64,000 nucleotides of DNA from Microbacterium paraoxydans (GCF_019056515.1 NZ_CP064873.1:2790001-2854000); one strand, 5' to 3'. Positions 7,333 to 15,921 are shown, counted from the stretch's first letter. Made by a program: numbers and translations. The notes: generated by a model from the letters alone, not told the origin.

Positions 7333-8210
7333 CAGCCGTGCACGACGGGCACGACGACCCGCCCCGGCTTCCGGGCCTCGATGCGGATGCGACGGGCGGG
7401 GGCATCGACGTCCTCCCCTTCCTCGCCCTCGTCCTCCTCCTCGGCGCCGCCGTGCTGTATCTCGTCGCGCTGCGGCGGACCCGCGACCGCAGTCCCTGGC
7501 CGCGGCCACGGACGGCCGCCTGGATGAGCGGTCTGCTGTGCACCGCGGTCGGCACCGTCGGACCGTTCGCCGCCCTGGCCCACAGCAGCTTCCCGGTGCA
7601 TATGGCCGGCCACGTCCTCGTGGGCATGCTGGCCCCGCTCCTCCTGGTGCTCGGGCGTCCGGTCTCCCTGGCCCTCCGCGCCCTTCCCGTCGCCGAGGCC
7701 CGTGCGCTCTCCCGGGTGCTGCGCAGCGCCCCGATCCGGGTGCTCACGCACCCCGTGGTCGCAGGCACCCTCAACATCGGCGGGTTGTGGCTCCTCTACG
7801 CCACGCCACTGTTCCCCCTCATGCACGCCTCACCGTGGCTGCATGCTGCGGTGCATCTGCACGTCCTGCTGACGGGGTATCTGTTCACCTCGAGCATCCT
7901 CGGCCTCGATCCCGATCCGCATCGAGCCTCCGTCACCGTACGGGCGTCCGTCCTCATCGTCTTCATCGCCGCGCACTCGATCCTCGCCAAGTGGCTGTGG
8001 GCACACCCTCCGGTGGGTGTCGACCCCGGGGACGCGCGGATCGGAGCGGAGCTGATGTTCTACGCGGGTGACGCCGTCGACGTACTGCTCATCGTGCTGC
8101 TGCTCCGGCAGTGGTACGTCGCGACACGACCGCGCGAGCCGGCTCAGCCGCAGAAGGAGGAGAGTCCGTCGTGGAGGCGCTCGATCGCCTCGACCGTCTC
8201 CGGGGCCTGA
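7329..8210 (+). CDS. Cytochrome c oxidase assembly protein, CtaG/caa3 type
   Basis: About 293 aa, mostly transmembrane, matching the CtaG_Caa3 (DUF1404-type) family: HMAGHVLVGMLAPLLLVLGRP, a HPVVAGTLNIGGLWLLYATPLF segment, LHAAVHLHVLLTGYLF and IAAHSILAKWLWA. The repeated histidines in membrane segments fit copper delivery to the CuB centre of terminal oxidases (family knowledge). The GTG start overlaps the stop of the DUF2243 gene (GTGA), indicating coupled translation. The last 67 bp overlap the 3' end of the convergent lipoprotein gene. Confidence 0.85.
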   Translation: MTAVHDGHDDPPRLPGLDADATGGGIDVLPFLALVLLLGAAVLYLVALRRTRDRSPWPRPRTAAWMSGLLCTAVGTVGPFAALAHSSFPVHMAGHVLVGMLAPLLLVLGRPVSLALRALPVAEARALSRVLRSAPIRVLTHPVVAGTLNIGGLWLLYATPLFPLMHASPWLHAAVHLHVLLTGYLFTSSILGLDPDPHRASVTVRASVLIVFIAAHSILAKWLWAHPPVGVDPGDARIGAELMFYAGDAVDVLLIVLLLRQWYVATRPREPAQPQKEESPSWRRSIASTVSGA

Positions 8211-8512
8211 AGGTCGGTCATGCCGCCGAGCTGATCGGCGCCGGAGCGGATGAGGTCGCCGAGCTGCCCGTCCATTCCGTCCGCGACGCCGTCGAGGGTG
8301 GCGACGAGGTCGTCGCGCGCGGCATCGAGCTGCTCCGCGGACGCGTCGCCCTGGCTCAGCAGCTCCTGATACTGCGCGTACGCGTCATCGATGGTCGCGC
8401 ACGTCTCCGCGACCGGAACTCCGAACGCGTCTCCCGCGGCCTGGGTGACCTGCGCACACCCGGCGAGGAGACCGACGGCGAGCAGCAGAGGGACGAGAGC
8501 GATGCGGCGCAT
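8144..8512 (-). CDS. Putative small lipoprotein (122 aa)
   Basis: 122 aa beginning with a clear lipoprotein signal peptide (MRRIALVPLLLAVGLLAGC, lipobox LAGC with the lipidated Cys at residue 19). The mature part is acidic and probably helical, with two further Cys residues (CATIDD and the C-terminal SFCG) that could form a disulfide. It would be anchored on the outer face of the membrane. No known domain is recognised. It converges on the ctaG-like gene and overlaps its 3' end. Confidence 0.75.
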   Translation of the reverse strand: MRRIALVPLLLAVGLLAGCAQVTQAAGDAFGVPVAETCATIDDAYAQYQELLSQGDASAEQLDAARDDLVATLDGVADGMDGQLGDLIRSGADQLGGMTDLQAPETVEAIERLHDGLSSFCG

Positions 8513-8568
8513 GACCCGAGAGTAGCCGCGCCACCTGGGGCGCGGCTGACCCTCGGGCGGTGCGGCGG

Positions 8569-8733
8569 TCAGCCGCCGGACGGGTTCTCGAGGGGCTTGC
8601 CCTCGTCGTCCGTCGTCTCGCGCTCGAGCACGTCGTCGGTGCTCTCACCGCTGTCGTCGGGAGCGCCGCCGGAGGCCGTGTCGGCTTCCTCGTCGGCGCC
8701 GGGGGTGCCCTGCGTGTTCTGGGGGTCGCTCAT
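8569..8733 (-). CDS. Small acidic, probably disordered protein (54 aa)
   Basis: 54 residues (MSDPQNTQGTPGADEEADT at the start), rich in D, E, S, T and G, with no hydrophobic core. The start is fixed by a strong GAGGAGGAG Shine-Dalgarno sequence. About 60 nt upstream is the motif TCAACCCCCT, shared with other small stress-like genes here. Function unknown. Confidence 0.6.
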   Translation of the reverse strand: MSDPQNTQGTPGADEEADTASGGAPDDSGESTDDVLERETTDDEGKPLENPSGG

Positions 8734-8840
8734 GCTCTCCTCCTCTGTTCGGTCCGACGACCGTATGCGCGGCGGCGAGGAATGACGTAGGGGGTTGACC
8801 GCACGTATGGCGACGGCCACACTGCCCGCGCCGGGGCGTG

Positions 8841-10166
8841 TCACTCCGGTGTCCACAGTCGTTCGATCGGGACCGCCCGCCCGAGGATGCGCTCCGCCGC
8901 ACGATGCCCGGAGAACAGGGCCGCCGGCACCGTGGCCGGATCGTCGGTCCACGTGGCCTCGCCGGCGAGGTGCAGCACGCCGCCGACCGGGGTGGCGAGG
9001 TCGTCGTGATCCGCGGTGGTCGACCCGACCGTCATGTACGCGTACGACCCGTGCGCGAACGGATCGTCCTGCCAGGCCGTGCGGCGCATCCCGATCGGAT
9101 CGGGGATTCCGTCGCCGTAGAGCCGGCGGAGCTGCGCCATGATCGAGGCCTGCACCTCCGCATCGCTCCAGTCCCGCGTGGCTGCCGCGGCGGGCCCGGC
9201 GGCGAAGGTGAGCAGGAGCGGCTCGTCGTGCAGCGCGGTGAGGTCGTACCAGGAGTGCCACCATCGCGCCTCGGGGCCCTGCTGCCGGAGGGCGTACACC
9301 CCGTCCTCCCAGAACCGCGTCGGGAACCGCAGGAAGACCTTCTCGAAGGCGTTCATGCGCAGCCGCCCCAGCGCCTCGGCGTTCACCGGCGGCAGCGGAG
9401 GGACGATCTCCATGGTTCCGGCCTGCAGCACGCCGACGGGAACCGTGATGACGGTCGTGTCCCCGGAGAAGTCGCCGTGCGAGGTCCGCACCCAGACGCC
9501 GTCGTCGCTCCAGTCGACACGGGTGACGAGGTGCTCCAGCCGGATGTCGAGGCCTTCGGCCAGGCGCTCCGGGAGCACGCCGTACCCGTCGGGGAACACG
9601 ACCTCGTCGCCCTCGATCGCGTCGTCGTCGAGGCCGTGCGCGGCGAGGTCCTCGATCCACGCCCCGTACTGCTCCTCGGCGCGATGCTCCAGGTACTCCC
9701 GCACCCGCTGCGTACGCTCGGCGCTCCATCCCTGGCGCGAGAGGGCCTCGTCCGTGACGTCGCGGTAGGAGGCCGTGGGGCGGGAGGTGGCGATGATGTC
9801 CGGGAGCACGGCGTCCACCGCGTGGACATCGGCGGCGAAGGCGCGCGCCTCCTCGACGGAGAGCGGGCGCCCGTCGGGGCCGTGATAGGCGATCGGCCGG
9901 CTGTCCACCTGGAAACCGCCGACGGTGAACTCCACGGTCCGCATGCCGAAGGCCTCGGCAGCCGCCGCCACCGGGCTGCCGTCGACACCGTGGATCCACG
10001 AGGCGCCGAGATCGACGATGCCGTCGGTCCGATCCGTGTGCACCCGGCCGCCGATCCGGTCGCGCGCTTCGAGCACCACGACCGTCCGCCCGGCATCCTG
10101 CAGCAGCCGCGCCGCCGTCAATCCCGCCACGCCCGCGCCCACGATCACCGTGTCGACCTGCTCCAT
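8841..10166 (-). CDS. Flavin monoamine oxidase family protein
   Basis: 441 aa, the usual size of bacterial flavin amine oxidases. The N-terminal Rossmann FAD motif is VIVGAGVAGLTAARLL, followed by EARDRIGGRVHTD and a C-terminal HLAGEATWTDDPATVPAALFSGHRAAERIL typical of the second FAD-binding region. Such enzymes oxidise primary amines or polyamines to aldehydes with release of H2O2 and ammonia. No signal peptide, so cytoplasmic. The substrate cannot be read from the sequence. The gene stands alone. Confidence 0.9.
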   Translation of the reverse strand: MEQVDTVIVGAGVAGLTAARLLQDAGRTVVVLEARDRIGGRVHTDRTDGIVDLGASWIHGVDGSPVAAAAEAFGMRTVEFTVGGFQVDSRPIAYHGPDGRPLSVEEARAFAADVHAVDAVLPDIIATSRPTASYRDVTDEALSRQGWSAERTQRVREYLEHRAEEQYGAWIEDLAAHGLDDDAIEGDEVVFPDGYGVLPERLAEGLDIRLEHLVTRVDWSDDGVWVRTSHGDFSGDTTVITVPVGVLQAGTMEIVPPLPPVNAEALGRLRMNAFEKVFLRFPTRFWEDGVYALRQQGPEARWWHSWYDLTALHDEPLLLTFAAGPAAAATRDWSDAEVQASIMAQLRRLYGDGIPDPIGMRRTAWQDDPFAHGSYAYMTVGSTTADHDDLATPVGGVLHLAGEATWTDDPATVPAALFSGHRAAERILGRAVPIERLWTPE

Positions 10167-10274
10167 GCGCCCCTCCTCGCAGCCCCTCCGCGCGGAGCCG
10201 TGCCCCGACGATAGCCCAGCCCGGCACCCACCGACAGGGCCGCGGAGCCCGACGACCCGGTCGCGACGCCGGGC

Positions 10275-10526
10275 TCAGGCGGCGTGTTGGATGAGTCCGA
10301 GCAGGGTGCCGTCCGGGTCGAAGAACTTCAGGAAGAGGGCGAAGCCGCCGTCGTCGAAGCTCACCACCTCGACGCCCTCTGCCGCGAACCGCTCGGTGAG
10401 CGCGTGGATCTCGGTCGTGCGCAGGAAGAAGAGCGGCCGCTCCTCCCCCGACACCGTGAGCTTCATCGGCGCGTGCCCCGGCGCCTCCCAGAGCATGAGA
10501 TCCGGACCGCCTTCGGCGCGGAGCAT
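10275..10526 (-). CDS. VOC (glyoxalase/bleomycin resistance-like) domain protein, short
   Basis: An 83-residue protein from the ATG at 10526, containing the C-terminal half of a vicinal-oxygen-chelate fold: LFFLRTTEIHALTERFAAEGVEVV followed by KFFDPDGTLLGLIQHA, the classic D-P-D-G-x-x-x-x-L/I ending. A normal VOC protein has about 115-130 residues; the open frame continues upstream to 10691 but that extension looks like shadow sequence. Either the gene is 5'-truncated or an unusual start is used. Substrate unknown. Confidence 0.55.
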   Translation of the reverse strand: MLRAEGGPDLMLWEAPGHAPMKLTVSGEERPLFFLRTTEIHALTERFAAEGVEVVSFDDGGFALFLKFFDPDGTLLGLIQHAA

Positions 10527-10623
10527 GGCGCTCGACCCCGCAGTAGCGCCACCCACCGACCACACGGCGGGCCGGATGACAACCCCCTTGGGTGCCGCAC
10601 GCGGCACAGCGCACCCTGGGGCC

Positions 10624-10830
10624 ATGAGCCACCACCCCGATGACATCAAGCAGCCCCTGGACCATCTGCCCCCGGCGGACGAGCGGGACAAGGCCGTCGA
10701 GATCGACGAGCCGCACTATCCGACGTCGGGCGCGCCGGCCGACAGCCCGGACGTGACGCCGGAGACCGCGGCCGAGCCGGACAAGCCGAACCGCCACGGC
10801 GTCGACAAGCTTCCGCCGACCTCGCGCTGA
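10624..10830 (+). CDS. Small hydrophilic hypothetical protein (68 aa)
   Basis: 68 residues (start MSHHPDDIKQPLDHLPPADE), Pro/Asp/Glu-rich and likely disordered. An upstream CAACCCCCTT motif about 40 nt before the ATG resembles those before other small genes in this window. No recognisable domain. Ends 50 nt before the soxR start. Confidence 0.5.
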   Translation: MSHHPDDIKQPLDHLPPADERDKAVEIDEPHYPTSGAPADSPDVTPETAAEPDKPNRHGVDKLPPTSR

Positions 10831-10844
10831 CCGTTCCGCCCGTT

Positions 10845-10862
10845 CCTCAACTATTGTTGAGG
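10845..10862. promoter_or_regulatory. SoxR box
   Basis: CCTCAACTATTGTTGAGG is an 18-bp perfect palindrome with the same outer arms (CCTCAA...TTGAGG) and the same length as the enterobacterial SoxR operator. It ends 18 nt before the soxR ATG, so SoxR probably controls its own promoter. Confidence 0.85.
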
Positions 10863-10880
10863 TCTACGGAAGGGCGGCGG

Positions 10881-11315
10881 ATGGAACCGGACGATCTCCT
10901 CCCGATCGGGGAGGTCACCCGACGCACGGGCGTCGCGCCCTCCGCGCTGCACTTCTACGAGCAGCTCGGCCTCATCGCGTCGACGCGCACGCCCGGCAAT
11001 CAGCGACGCTATCGCCGCCACATGCTGCGACGGATCTCGATCATCGTGGTGGCCAAGCGCATCGGCATCCCGCTCAGCGAGGTCCAGGAGCTCTTCCAGA
11101 CCCTGCCCGTCGACGCCCCGCCCTCGCACGGCGATTGGCGCCGCGTGGCCAAGCGCTGGCGCGCCGAGCTCGAGGAGCGGCGGACCCAGCTCGAGCATCT
11201 GCAGCGCGAGCTCGCGGGCTGCATCGGCTGCGGCTGCCTGTCCCTCAAGGCCTGCCGCCTGCTCAATCCGGAGGACGCTCTCGGCGAGAGCGGCCCCGGC
11301 CCCCGCCGCATCTGA
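10881..11315 (+). CDS. soxR: Redox-sensitive MerR family activator SoxR
   Basis: 144 aa. N-terminal MerR DNA-binding domain (LPIGEVTRRTGVAPSALHFYEQLGLI), a coiled dimerisation helix, and the [2Fe-2S] cluster motif C114-x2-C117-x-C119-x5-C125, diagnostic of SoxR. Oxidation or nitrosylation of the cluster by redox-cycling compounds or NO turns on promoters with a long spacer. There is no soxS nearby, as normal outside enterics; actinobacterial SoxR usually directly controls a small set of oxidoreductase and efflux genes. A perfect SoxR box lies in its own promoter. Start ATG at 10881 behind GGAAGGGCGGCGG. Confidence 0.95.
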   Translation: MEPDDLLPIGEVTRRTGVAPSALHFYEQLGLIASTRTPGNQRRYRRHMLRRISIIVVAKRIGIPLSEVQELFQTLPVDAPPSHGDWRRVAKRWRAELEERRTQLEHLQRELAGCIGCGCLSLKACRLLNPEDALGESGPGPRRI

Positions 11316-11466
11316 GAACCGGGACGTCCGCCGCGACCGGCTGGACGAAGGTGGGGTGGTGCGAAGCCCGGATCGGTGAGAGCGTGGAGACATCCCCACC
11401 AGCGATCAGTGTGGTTGCGCCTCTTGGCAACGGGTTCCTGTGGAGATGGAACGAAGGATCCATCGA

Positions 11467-11805
11467 ATGGGCAAGTTCATCTATGAGGGCGGTCCGAAGA
11501 TCGAGATCGAGGACCGCGCTCTCACACATATCCAGCTCGTCATGACGACGAAGCTCCGGCGCGGCGAACCGATGCCGTTCTCGTGGAAGGAAGACGCCTC
11601 CGTCGGAGGCGGCCGGACGACGGTCTGGGTGCACGCGCACTCGAACATCGTGTTCAAGTTCTTCGGCAGCAGGCCTCCGGCCATCAACCGGCGGTGGGTG
11701 GACGCGCTGGCGTTCACCGCGAACACGCCGAACGGCCTGTATCTGGTGCCGGAGCCGACCGAGACGAGCACCGCCTCCCGGCAGCTCGCGGATCTCGCCG
11801 TCTGA
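11467..11805 (+). CDS. DUF7882 family protein (112 aa)
   Basis: 112 aa with the pattern MGKFIYEG, IEDRALTHIQLVMTTKLRRGE, TTVWVHAHSNIVFKFFG and NRRWVDALAFTAN, which I recognise as the small DUF7882 family widespread in Microbacterium (in older records mislabelled ATP-dependent DNA ligase). It has no ligase motif. RBS AAGGA precedes the ATG. Function is unknown; the family is found in multiple copies in Microbacteriaceae. Confidence 0.8.
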   Translation: MGKFIYEGGPKIEIEDRALTHIQLVMTTKLRRGEPMPFSWKEDASVGGGRTTVWVHAHSNIVFKFFGSRPPAINRRWVDALAFTANTPNGLYLVPEPTETSTASRQLADLAV

Positions 11806-11844
11806 CACCGGCTCCGCCGTAGGGGAGGGCACAGGCCCGAGGAC

Positions 11845-13284
11845 TCAATCCTCGAGGTCGGTGTCCTCCCCTTTCGCCTTCTCGGCCTTCTCCTGGGCCT
11901 TCTCCGCTTCCTTCTCGGCGCGCTCCTGAGCCTTCTCGGCCTTCTCCTGCGCGTCCTCCTCGGCCTTCCGCTGCTCGTCGGCGGCCTTCTGAGCTGCCTT
12001 CTGCGCGGCCTCCTGAGCCTTCTCCGCCTTCTTGTCGTCCGGCACGTCGGGCGCCGGTTCCGGAGCCGGGGCCTCGACCGGGGTCGCCGGCGTGTCCGCC
12101 TCTTCCGGCACGGTGACGGGCACGACGACCGCCGGCGTGGGCGACGAGCGCGGGGTCGGTTCGGTGTCGACAGGGGTCACCACAGGGTTCGGGTTGAGCG
12201 CTCCGGCCGCCCAGAGCGTTCCGGCGACGGTGAGGGCGACCGCGACCGCCACGGCTCCGGTCAGGAGTCCGCGGCGTCGCCGCGCCCGCTGCACGCGAGG
12301 AGTCCGGGAGCGGAGCATCCCGACCTCGGGAGACGGAGGAGCGGGCAGCACGAGGGTTCGTGTCGGAGCAGACGGACCGGCCGGCTCCCGCTCCGCGAGC
12401 GCTGCGGCGGCGATCGGAGCAGGAACCGGGGGCCGCGGCGGAATCGAGGGGTCGTGCGCAAGGGCGGACACCGCTGCGAAGACGCCGGCGGCGCTCGGCC
12501 GGTCCTCCGGATCCGTCGCGGTCATCCGCTGCAGCAGCGCGGACCACACCGGACCCACGGATTCCGGGATCGTGGGGGGATCGATCAAGCGGGCCAGGGT
12601 GGCACCGATCCCCTCCGCCTCCGCGAAGGCGCGCTCTCCCGTGAGCGCTTCGCGCAGGACCAGGCCCAGCGCATAGATGTCGGCGGCAGGCGCCGGCGCC
12701 GCGCCGTTCAACTGCTCCGGCGCCAGGTATGCCGCGGTACCGATCACGGTTCCGGGAGACGTCAGCCGGGCCGCGTCCACGAGCACCGAGATCCCGAAGT
12801 CGGCGAGCTTGGCACCCGACCGGCTCCCGGTGAGAGAGCGCCCGGTGAGCAGGACATTGGAGGGTTTGATGTCGCGGTGGACGATCCCTGCGCCGTGCAC
12901 GACATGGAGGGCCTCCGCCAGATCGGCCGCGAGCGCCGCCACCTCGTCCGAGGGCAGCGGCCCCTGGGCGATCCGCTCGGCGAGTGTCGGCCCGTCGACG
13001 AACTCCATGACCAGGTACTCGGCCCGCCCCGGATGCAGCTGTGCGTCATACAGCGTGACCAGAGCCGGATGATTCAGGGAGGCGAGCACGGTCATCTCGC
13101 CGCGGGCGCGCTCGGAGGCGGCGCCCTGCTCGGTCTCCGCGCGGAGCATCTTGATGGCGACCGTGCGCCCGAGGAGCGAGTCCTCCGCGCGGTACACGCG
13201 CGCCATCCCGCCCTGCCCGACGCACTCCCGGAGGTGGTAGCGACCATCGAGCAGCGCCTCCGTGGGAAGCGAGTCATCCGTCAT
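11845..13284 (-). CDS. Membrane Ser/Thr protein kinase (PknB/Hanks type) with Lys/Glu-rich extracellular tail
   Basis: 479 aa. Kinase domain about residues 14-275: Gly-rich loop VGQGGMARVYRA, catalytic Lys45 (VAIKML), H136-R-D138 catalytic loop with IKPSNVLL, D162-FG, and an APEQ P+1 segment. A single transmembrane helix follows at about 339-362. The outside part has a Pro/Thr/Glu linker and then a roughly 60-residue Lys/Ala/Glu-rich stretch (repeats of KAEKAQE) expected to be one long helix, in place of PASTA repeats. The start is fixed by AGGAGG 8 nt upstream. It likely senses an envelope signal; substrates are unknown. Confidence 0.9.
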   Translation of the reverse strand: MTDDSLPTEALLDGRYHLRECVGQGGMARVYRAEDSLLGRTVAIKMLRAETEQGAASERARGEMTVLASLNHPALVTLYDAQLHPGRAEYLVMEFVDGPTLAERIAQGPLPSDEVAALAADLAEALHVVHGAGIVHRDIKPSNVLLTGRSLTGSRSGAKLADFGISVLVDAARLTSPGTVIGTAAYLAPEQLNGAAPAPAADIYALGLVLREALTGERAFAEAEGIGATLARLIDPPTIPESVGPVWSALLQRMTATDPEDRPSAAGVFAAVSALAHDPSIPPRPPVPAPIAAAALAEREPAGPSAPTRTLVLPAPPSPEVGMLRSRTPRVQRARRRRGLLTGAVAVAVALTVAGTLWAAGALNPNPVVTPVDTEPTPRSSPTPAVVVPVTVPEEADTPATPVEAPAPEPAPDVPDDKKAEKAQEAAQKAAQKAADEQRKAEEDAQEKAEKAQERAEKEAEKAQEKAEKAKGEDTDLED

Positions 13285-13417
13285 CGTCGAATCCTCCTGC
13301 CACGGCGTCGGGAGCGGCGCGGCGAGACCCCACTGTAGAAGCAGGGTCGGGGGCCGTCTCGGGCCTTGACAGACGGGCCGTCGATCGGGTGCTCTCGTCC
13401 GCGGGAGAATGGGAGAT

Positions 13418-14818
13418 ATGCCCGCGCGTTCCCCCCAGCGACTGCTCCTGTCCGTCCGCCGGCTGCTGCACACGGATCCGTCCGCCGTCGCCCACACCGA
13501 GGCGATGCCCGTGATCGACGAGCACACGGTGCCGCGGGTCCTCGATCTGGCGACGCGCATCGGGGAGTCGATGTTCGCGGTCGGCGCCTCCGCGCACGAG
13601 GTCACGCTCGCGATCACGCGCGTCTGCGAGGCGTACGGCCTCAAGGGCGTCCAGGTCGATGTGACCTACAACTCGATCACGGTGTCCTTCCACCTCAGCG
13701 GGGAGGTGTGGCCCGAGACGCTCGTCCGCGTGGTCCGCGTGGCCGCCCCCGACCACGCCAAGCTGCAGCGCGTGCAGGCGCTCGTGGCCGACATCGACGG
13801 CGGCCTGGATCTGGAATCCGCACGCACCGCGTTCCGGGTCATCCGTCGCGTGCCCTTCCGCTACCAGCAGTCCGTGGTGATCGTCGCACGGGCGCTCCTC
13901 GCGGTCGGCGTGAGCATCATGCTCGGCGCCTCTCCGCTCATCGTGGGCCTCACCTTCGTCGCCGCGCTGGGGGCGGCGCTCACCCAGGCGGGCCTGGCCC
14001 GATTGCGGGTACCGCTGTTCTTCAGCCAGATCGCCGGAGGCCTCGTCACCACGGTCGTCGCGGTCGCCGTCTCGGCGCTCGGCAGCGCGGGGATCGAACC
14101 GTTCGTCGGCATCCGCCCCTCGATCATCGTCGCCTCGGGTATCGTGCTCATGCTCGCCGGGCTCACGGTGGTGGGCGCCGCGCAGGACGCCATCGACGGC
14201 TTCGCGCTCACGGCCGGCGGCCGCATCCTCGACCTGACGATGCAGACGCTCGGGGTGGTCATCGGCATCCTCGTCGGCCTGGAGCTCGGCGGCGTGCTCG
14301 GCTTCACGATGGAGCTGCCGGACGACCCCGCGCCCTTCGGCCCGCTGCTCAACCAGTTCGTCGGGGCCATCATCATCGCGGTCGCCGTGGCCGTGTTCAA
14401 CGGCGCGGGCATCCGCATCATCCTCGTCAGCGCCCTGCTCAGCGCCGTCACCCTCGCCGGGTACGCGGGCACCGTCGCGCTCCAGCTCCACCCGGCCGCG
14501 GCGAGCGCGGTCGGAGCACTGCTGGCGAGCTTCATCGGCATGCTCATCGCGCACAACCTGCACGTGCCCTCGGTCGCGGTGACGACCGCCGCGATCGTCC
14601 CGCTCGTGCCCGGTGTCGCGGTGTTCCAGGGCCTCCTCGAGGTCGTGCACGCAGCGGGCACCTCCTCCGGGATGCTCACCGTCGGCGGATCGCTGATCGA
14701 CGCCGCCGTGATCGGGATCGCGCTCGCCTCCGGCGCCTCCCTGGGCCTCTACCTCGGAACGCCGGTGCGAGCGACCCTCGCCGGCGTCGCGAAGACCAGG
14801 GCGCGCGTGCGCCGCTGA
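13418..14818 (+). CDS. Threonine/serine exporter (ThrE family)
   Basis: About 466 aa. The N-terminal DUF1212-type domain (GASAHEVTLAITRVCEAYGLKGVQVDVTYNSI) is followed by about ten transmembrane segments including the second ThrE domain (GGIRIILVSALLSAV region, LVPGVAVFQGLLE). ThrE from Corynebacterium is a proton-motive-force-driven exporter of threonine and serine. The start could be ATG 13409 or 13418; the latter has GGGAG 10 nt upstream. The gene is divergent from the kinase gene. Confidence 0.88.
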   Translation: MPARSPQRLLLSVRRLLHTDPSAVAHTEAMPVIDEHTVPRVLDLATRIGESMFAVGASAHEVTLAITRVCEAYGLKGVQVDVTYNSITVSFHLSGEVWPETLVRVVRVAAPDHAKLQRVQALVADIDGGLDLESARTAFRVIRRVPFRYQQSVVIVARALLAVGVSIMLGASPLIVGLTFVAALGAALTQAGLARLRVPLFFSQIAGGLVTTVVAVAVSALGSAGIEPFVGIRPSIIVASGIVLMLAGLTVVGAAQDAIDGFALTAGGRILDLTMQTLGVVIGILVGLELGGVLGFTMELPDDPAPFGPLLNQFVGAIIIAVAVAVFNGAGIRIILVSALLSAVTLAGYAGTVALQLHPAAASAVGALLASFIGMLIAHNLHVPSVAVTTAAIVPLVPGVAVFQGLLEVVHAAGTSSGMLTVGGSLIDAAVIGIALASGASLGLYLGTPVRATLAGVAKTRARVRR

Positions 14819-14828
14819 CCCGACGAGG

Positions 14829-15344
14829 TCATGCCGCCGAGGAGTCGGCGGCGAGGTCGAGCACCCATTCGTTGACCGTGAGCTCGGCTCCGCGGAACTG
14901 CTCCGTGAGGGTTCCCTGACGGGTGAATCCGCCCCGCTGACACACCGCGTTCGACGCCGGGTTGTCGACCGCGGGGAACGCGAGCAGCGAACGCCCCTCC
15001 CCTGCGCGATCGCGGAGGACGTCGACGAGCAGAGCCAGAGCCCGGGCGGCCACTCGCCGGCCCTGTGCAGCGGGCAGCACGAACCAGCCGGTCTCCCACG
15101 CCGGCTCGTCGTGCCACGTGATCCGCCACGCGCCGATCGAGCCGAGAGGCTGCCCCTCGTCGTCGACGATCGCGAACATCAGGGCCTCGTCCCCCGCGAC
15201 GAGACGCAGGTACCGCTCGTGACGCGCCTGCACCTCCGCCGCACTCTCCGGCCCGTTGAGGTGCACGGTCATCTCCGGGGCGTTCGCCGCGTGCAGGAGA
15301 GGGAGATCGTCGGCCGACCAGGGCCGGAGGCTCAGCGTGTCCAC
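14829..15344 (-). CDS. GNAT family N-acetyltransferase (RimJ/RimL-like)
   Basis: 171 aa with a GNAT fold: LRPWSADDLPLL N-terminal strand, GSIGAWRITW (beta 4), the acetyl-CoA pyrophosphate loop region PAAQGRRVAARAL, and VDNPASNAVCQRGGFTRQG, typical of RimL-like enzymes. The start is a GTG at 15344. It transfers acetyl from acetyl-CoA to an unknown amine substrate. It converges on the thrE-like gene with a 10-nt gap. Confidence 0.85.
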   Translation of the reverse strand: MDTLSLRPWSADDLPLLHAANAPEMTVHLNGPESAAEVQARHERYLRLVAGDEALMFAIVDDEGQPLGSIGAWRITWHDEPAWETGWFVLPAAQGRRVAARALALLVDVLRDRAGEGRSLLAFPAVDNPASNAVCQRGGFTRQGTLTEQFRGAELTVNEWVLDLAADSSAA

Positions 15345-15380
15345 GTTCGCAGCCTGTCACGCCCCTCCGACACCCGACAC

Positions 15381-15422
15381 CCGATGCGCCCGCCGCGGAC
15401 GGATCCACGACGGGCGCATCGG
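15381..15422 (-). terminator. Hairpin terminator of the DUF1269 gene
   Basis: CCGATGCGCCCG (15381-15392) pairs perfectly with CGGGCGCATCGG (15411-15422) around an 18-nt loop. It lies 8 nt beyond the stop codon of the minus-strand gene ending at 15430. Confidence 0.65.
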
Positions 15423-15429
15423 TCTGCGG

Positions 15430-15921
15430 TCAGTGGCCGCCGAGGTCCTTGACCAGCTCGGCCTCGTCCTCCTTCGACAGCGAGGTCTGCACGACGGTGC
15501 CGTTGTACGGGGCCAGTGCCTCGGCGAACTTGTCCTCCGTGAGCTTGAGCGCGTAGATGACGACGGCGGACTTGCCGGCCGTCACGGTGGCCTTCACGCG
15601 GTCGCGGAACTCGGCGTCGATGCCGGTCTTGTCGAGGCCGGAGAACAGGGCCCCGAGGAGGCCGCCGAACACCAGGCCGGCGACCGGGATGAAGAACAGG
15701 ATGCCGATCAGCGCACCGAACAGAGCGCCGGAGGCGACGCCGAGGCCGATCCTGCTCCCGGCGCCCGGGTACTCCACCTTCGTCTTGCCCTCGCCGTCCA
15801 CCTTCACGAGCGCGAGGCCGGCGAGCTCGACGACGAGGTCGTCCTGCAGGGCCTGGACGCGGTTGTAAGCACCCTCCGCGTCGCTCTCGGTGTCATAGGA
15901 GATGACGATCAGTTCAGCCAT
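15430..15921 (-). CDS. DUF1269 domain membrane-associated protein
   Basis: 163 aa: starts MAELIVISYDTESDAEGAYNRVQALQ and has a Gly-rich double hydrophobic hairpin at about residues 60-90 (GALFGALIGILFFIPVAGLVFGGLLGALFSGL), the DUF1269 signature. The C-terminal part resembles a ferredoxin-like sensor domain. Family members are general-stress-type membrane proteins without a defined activity. RBS AGGAAACC precedes the ATG. The gene is monocistronic and has its own hairpin terminator. Confidence 0.8.
   Translation of the reverse strand: MAELIVISYDTESDAEGAYNRVQALQDDLVVELAGLALVKVDGEGKTKVEYPGAGSRIGLGVASGALFGALIGILFFIPVAGLVFGGLLGALFSGLDKTGIDAEFRDRVKATVTAGKSAVVIYALKLTEDKFAEALAPYNGTVVQTSLSKEDEAELVKDLGGH

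Noticed and set aside
11868..12030. Short GCCTTCTC-like tandem repeats
   Set aside because: Low-complexity coding sequence for a Lys/Ala/Glu-rich helix in the kinase tail, not a mobile or regulatory repeat; kept only as a protein feature.
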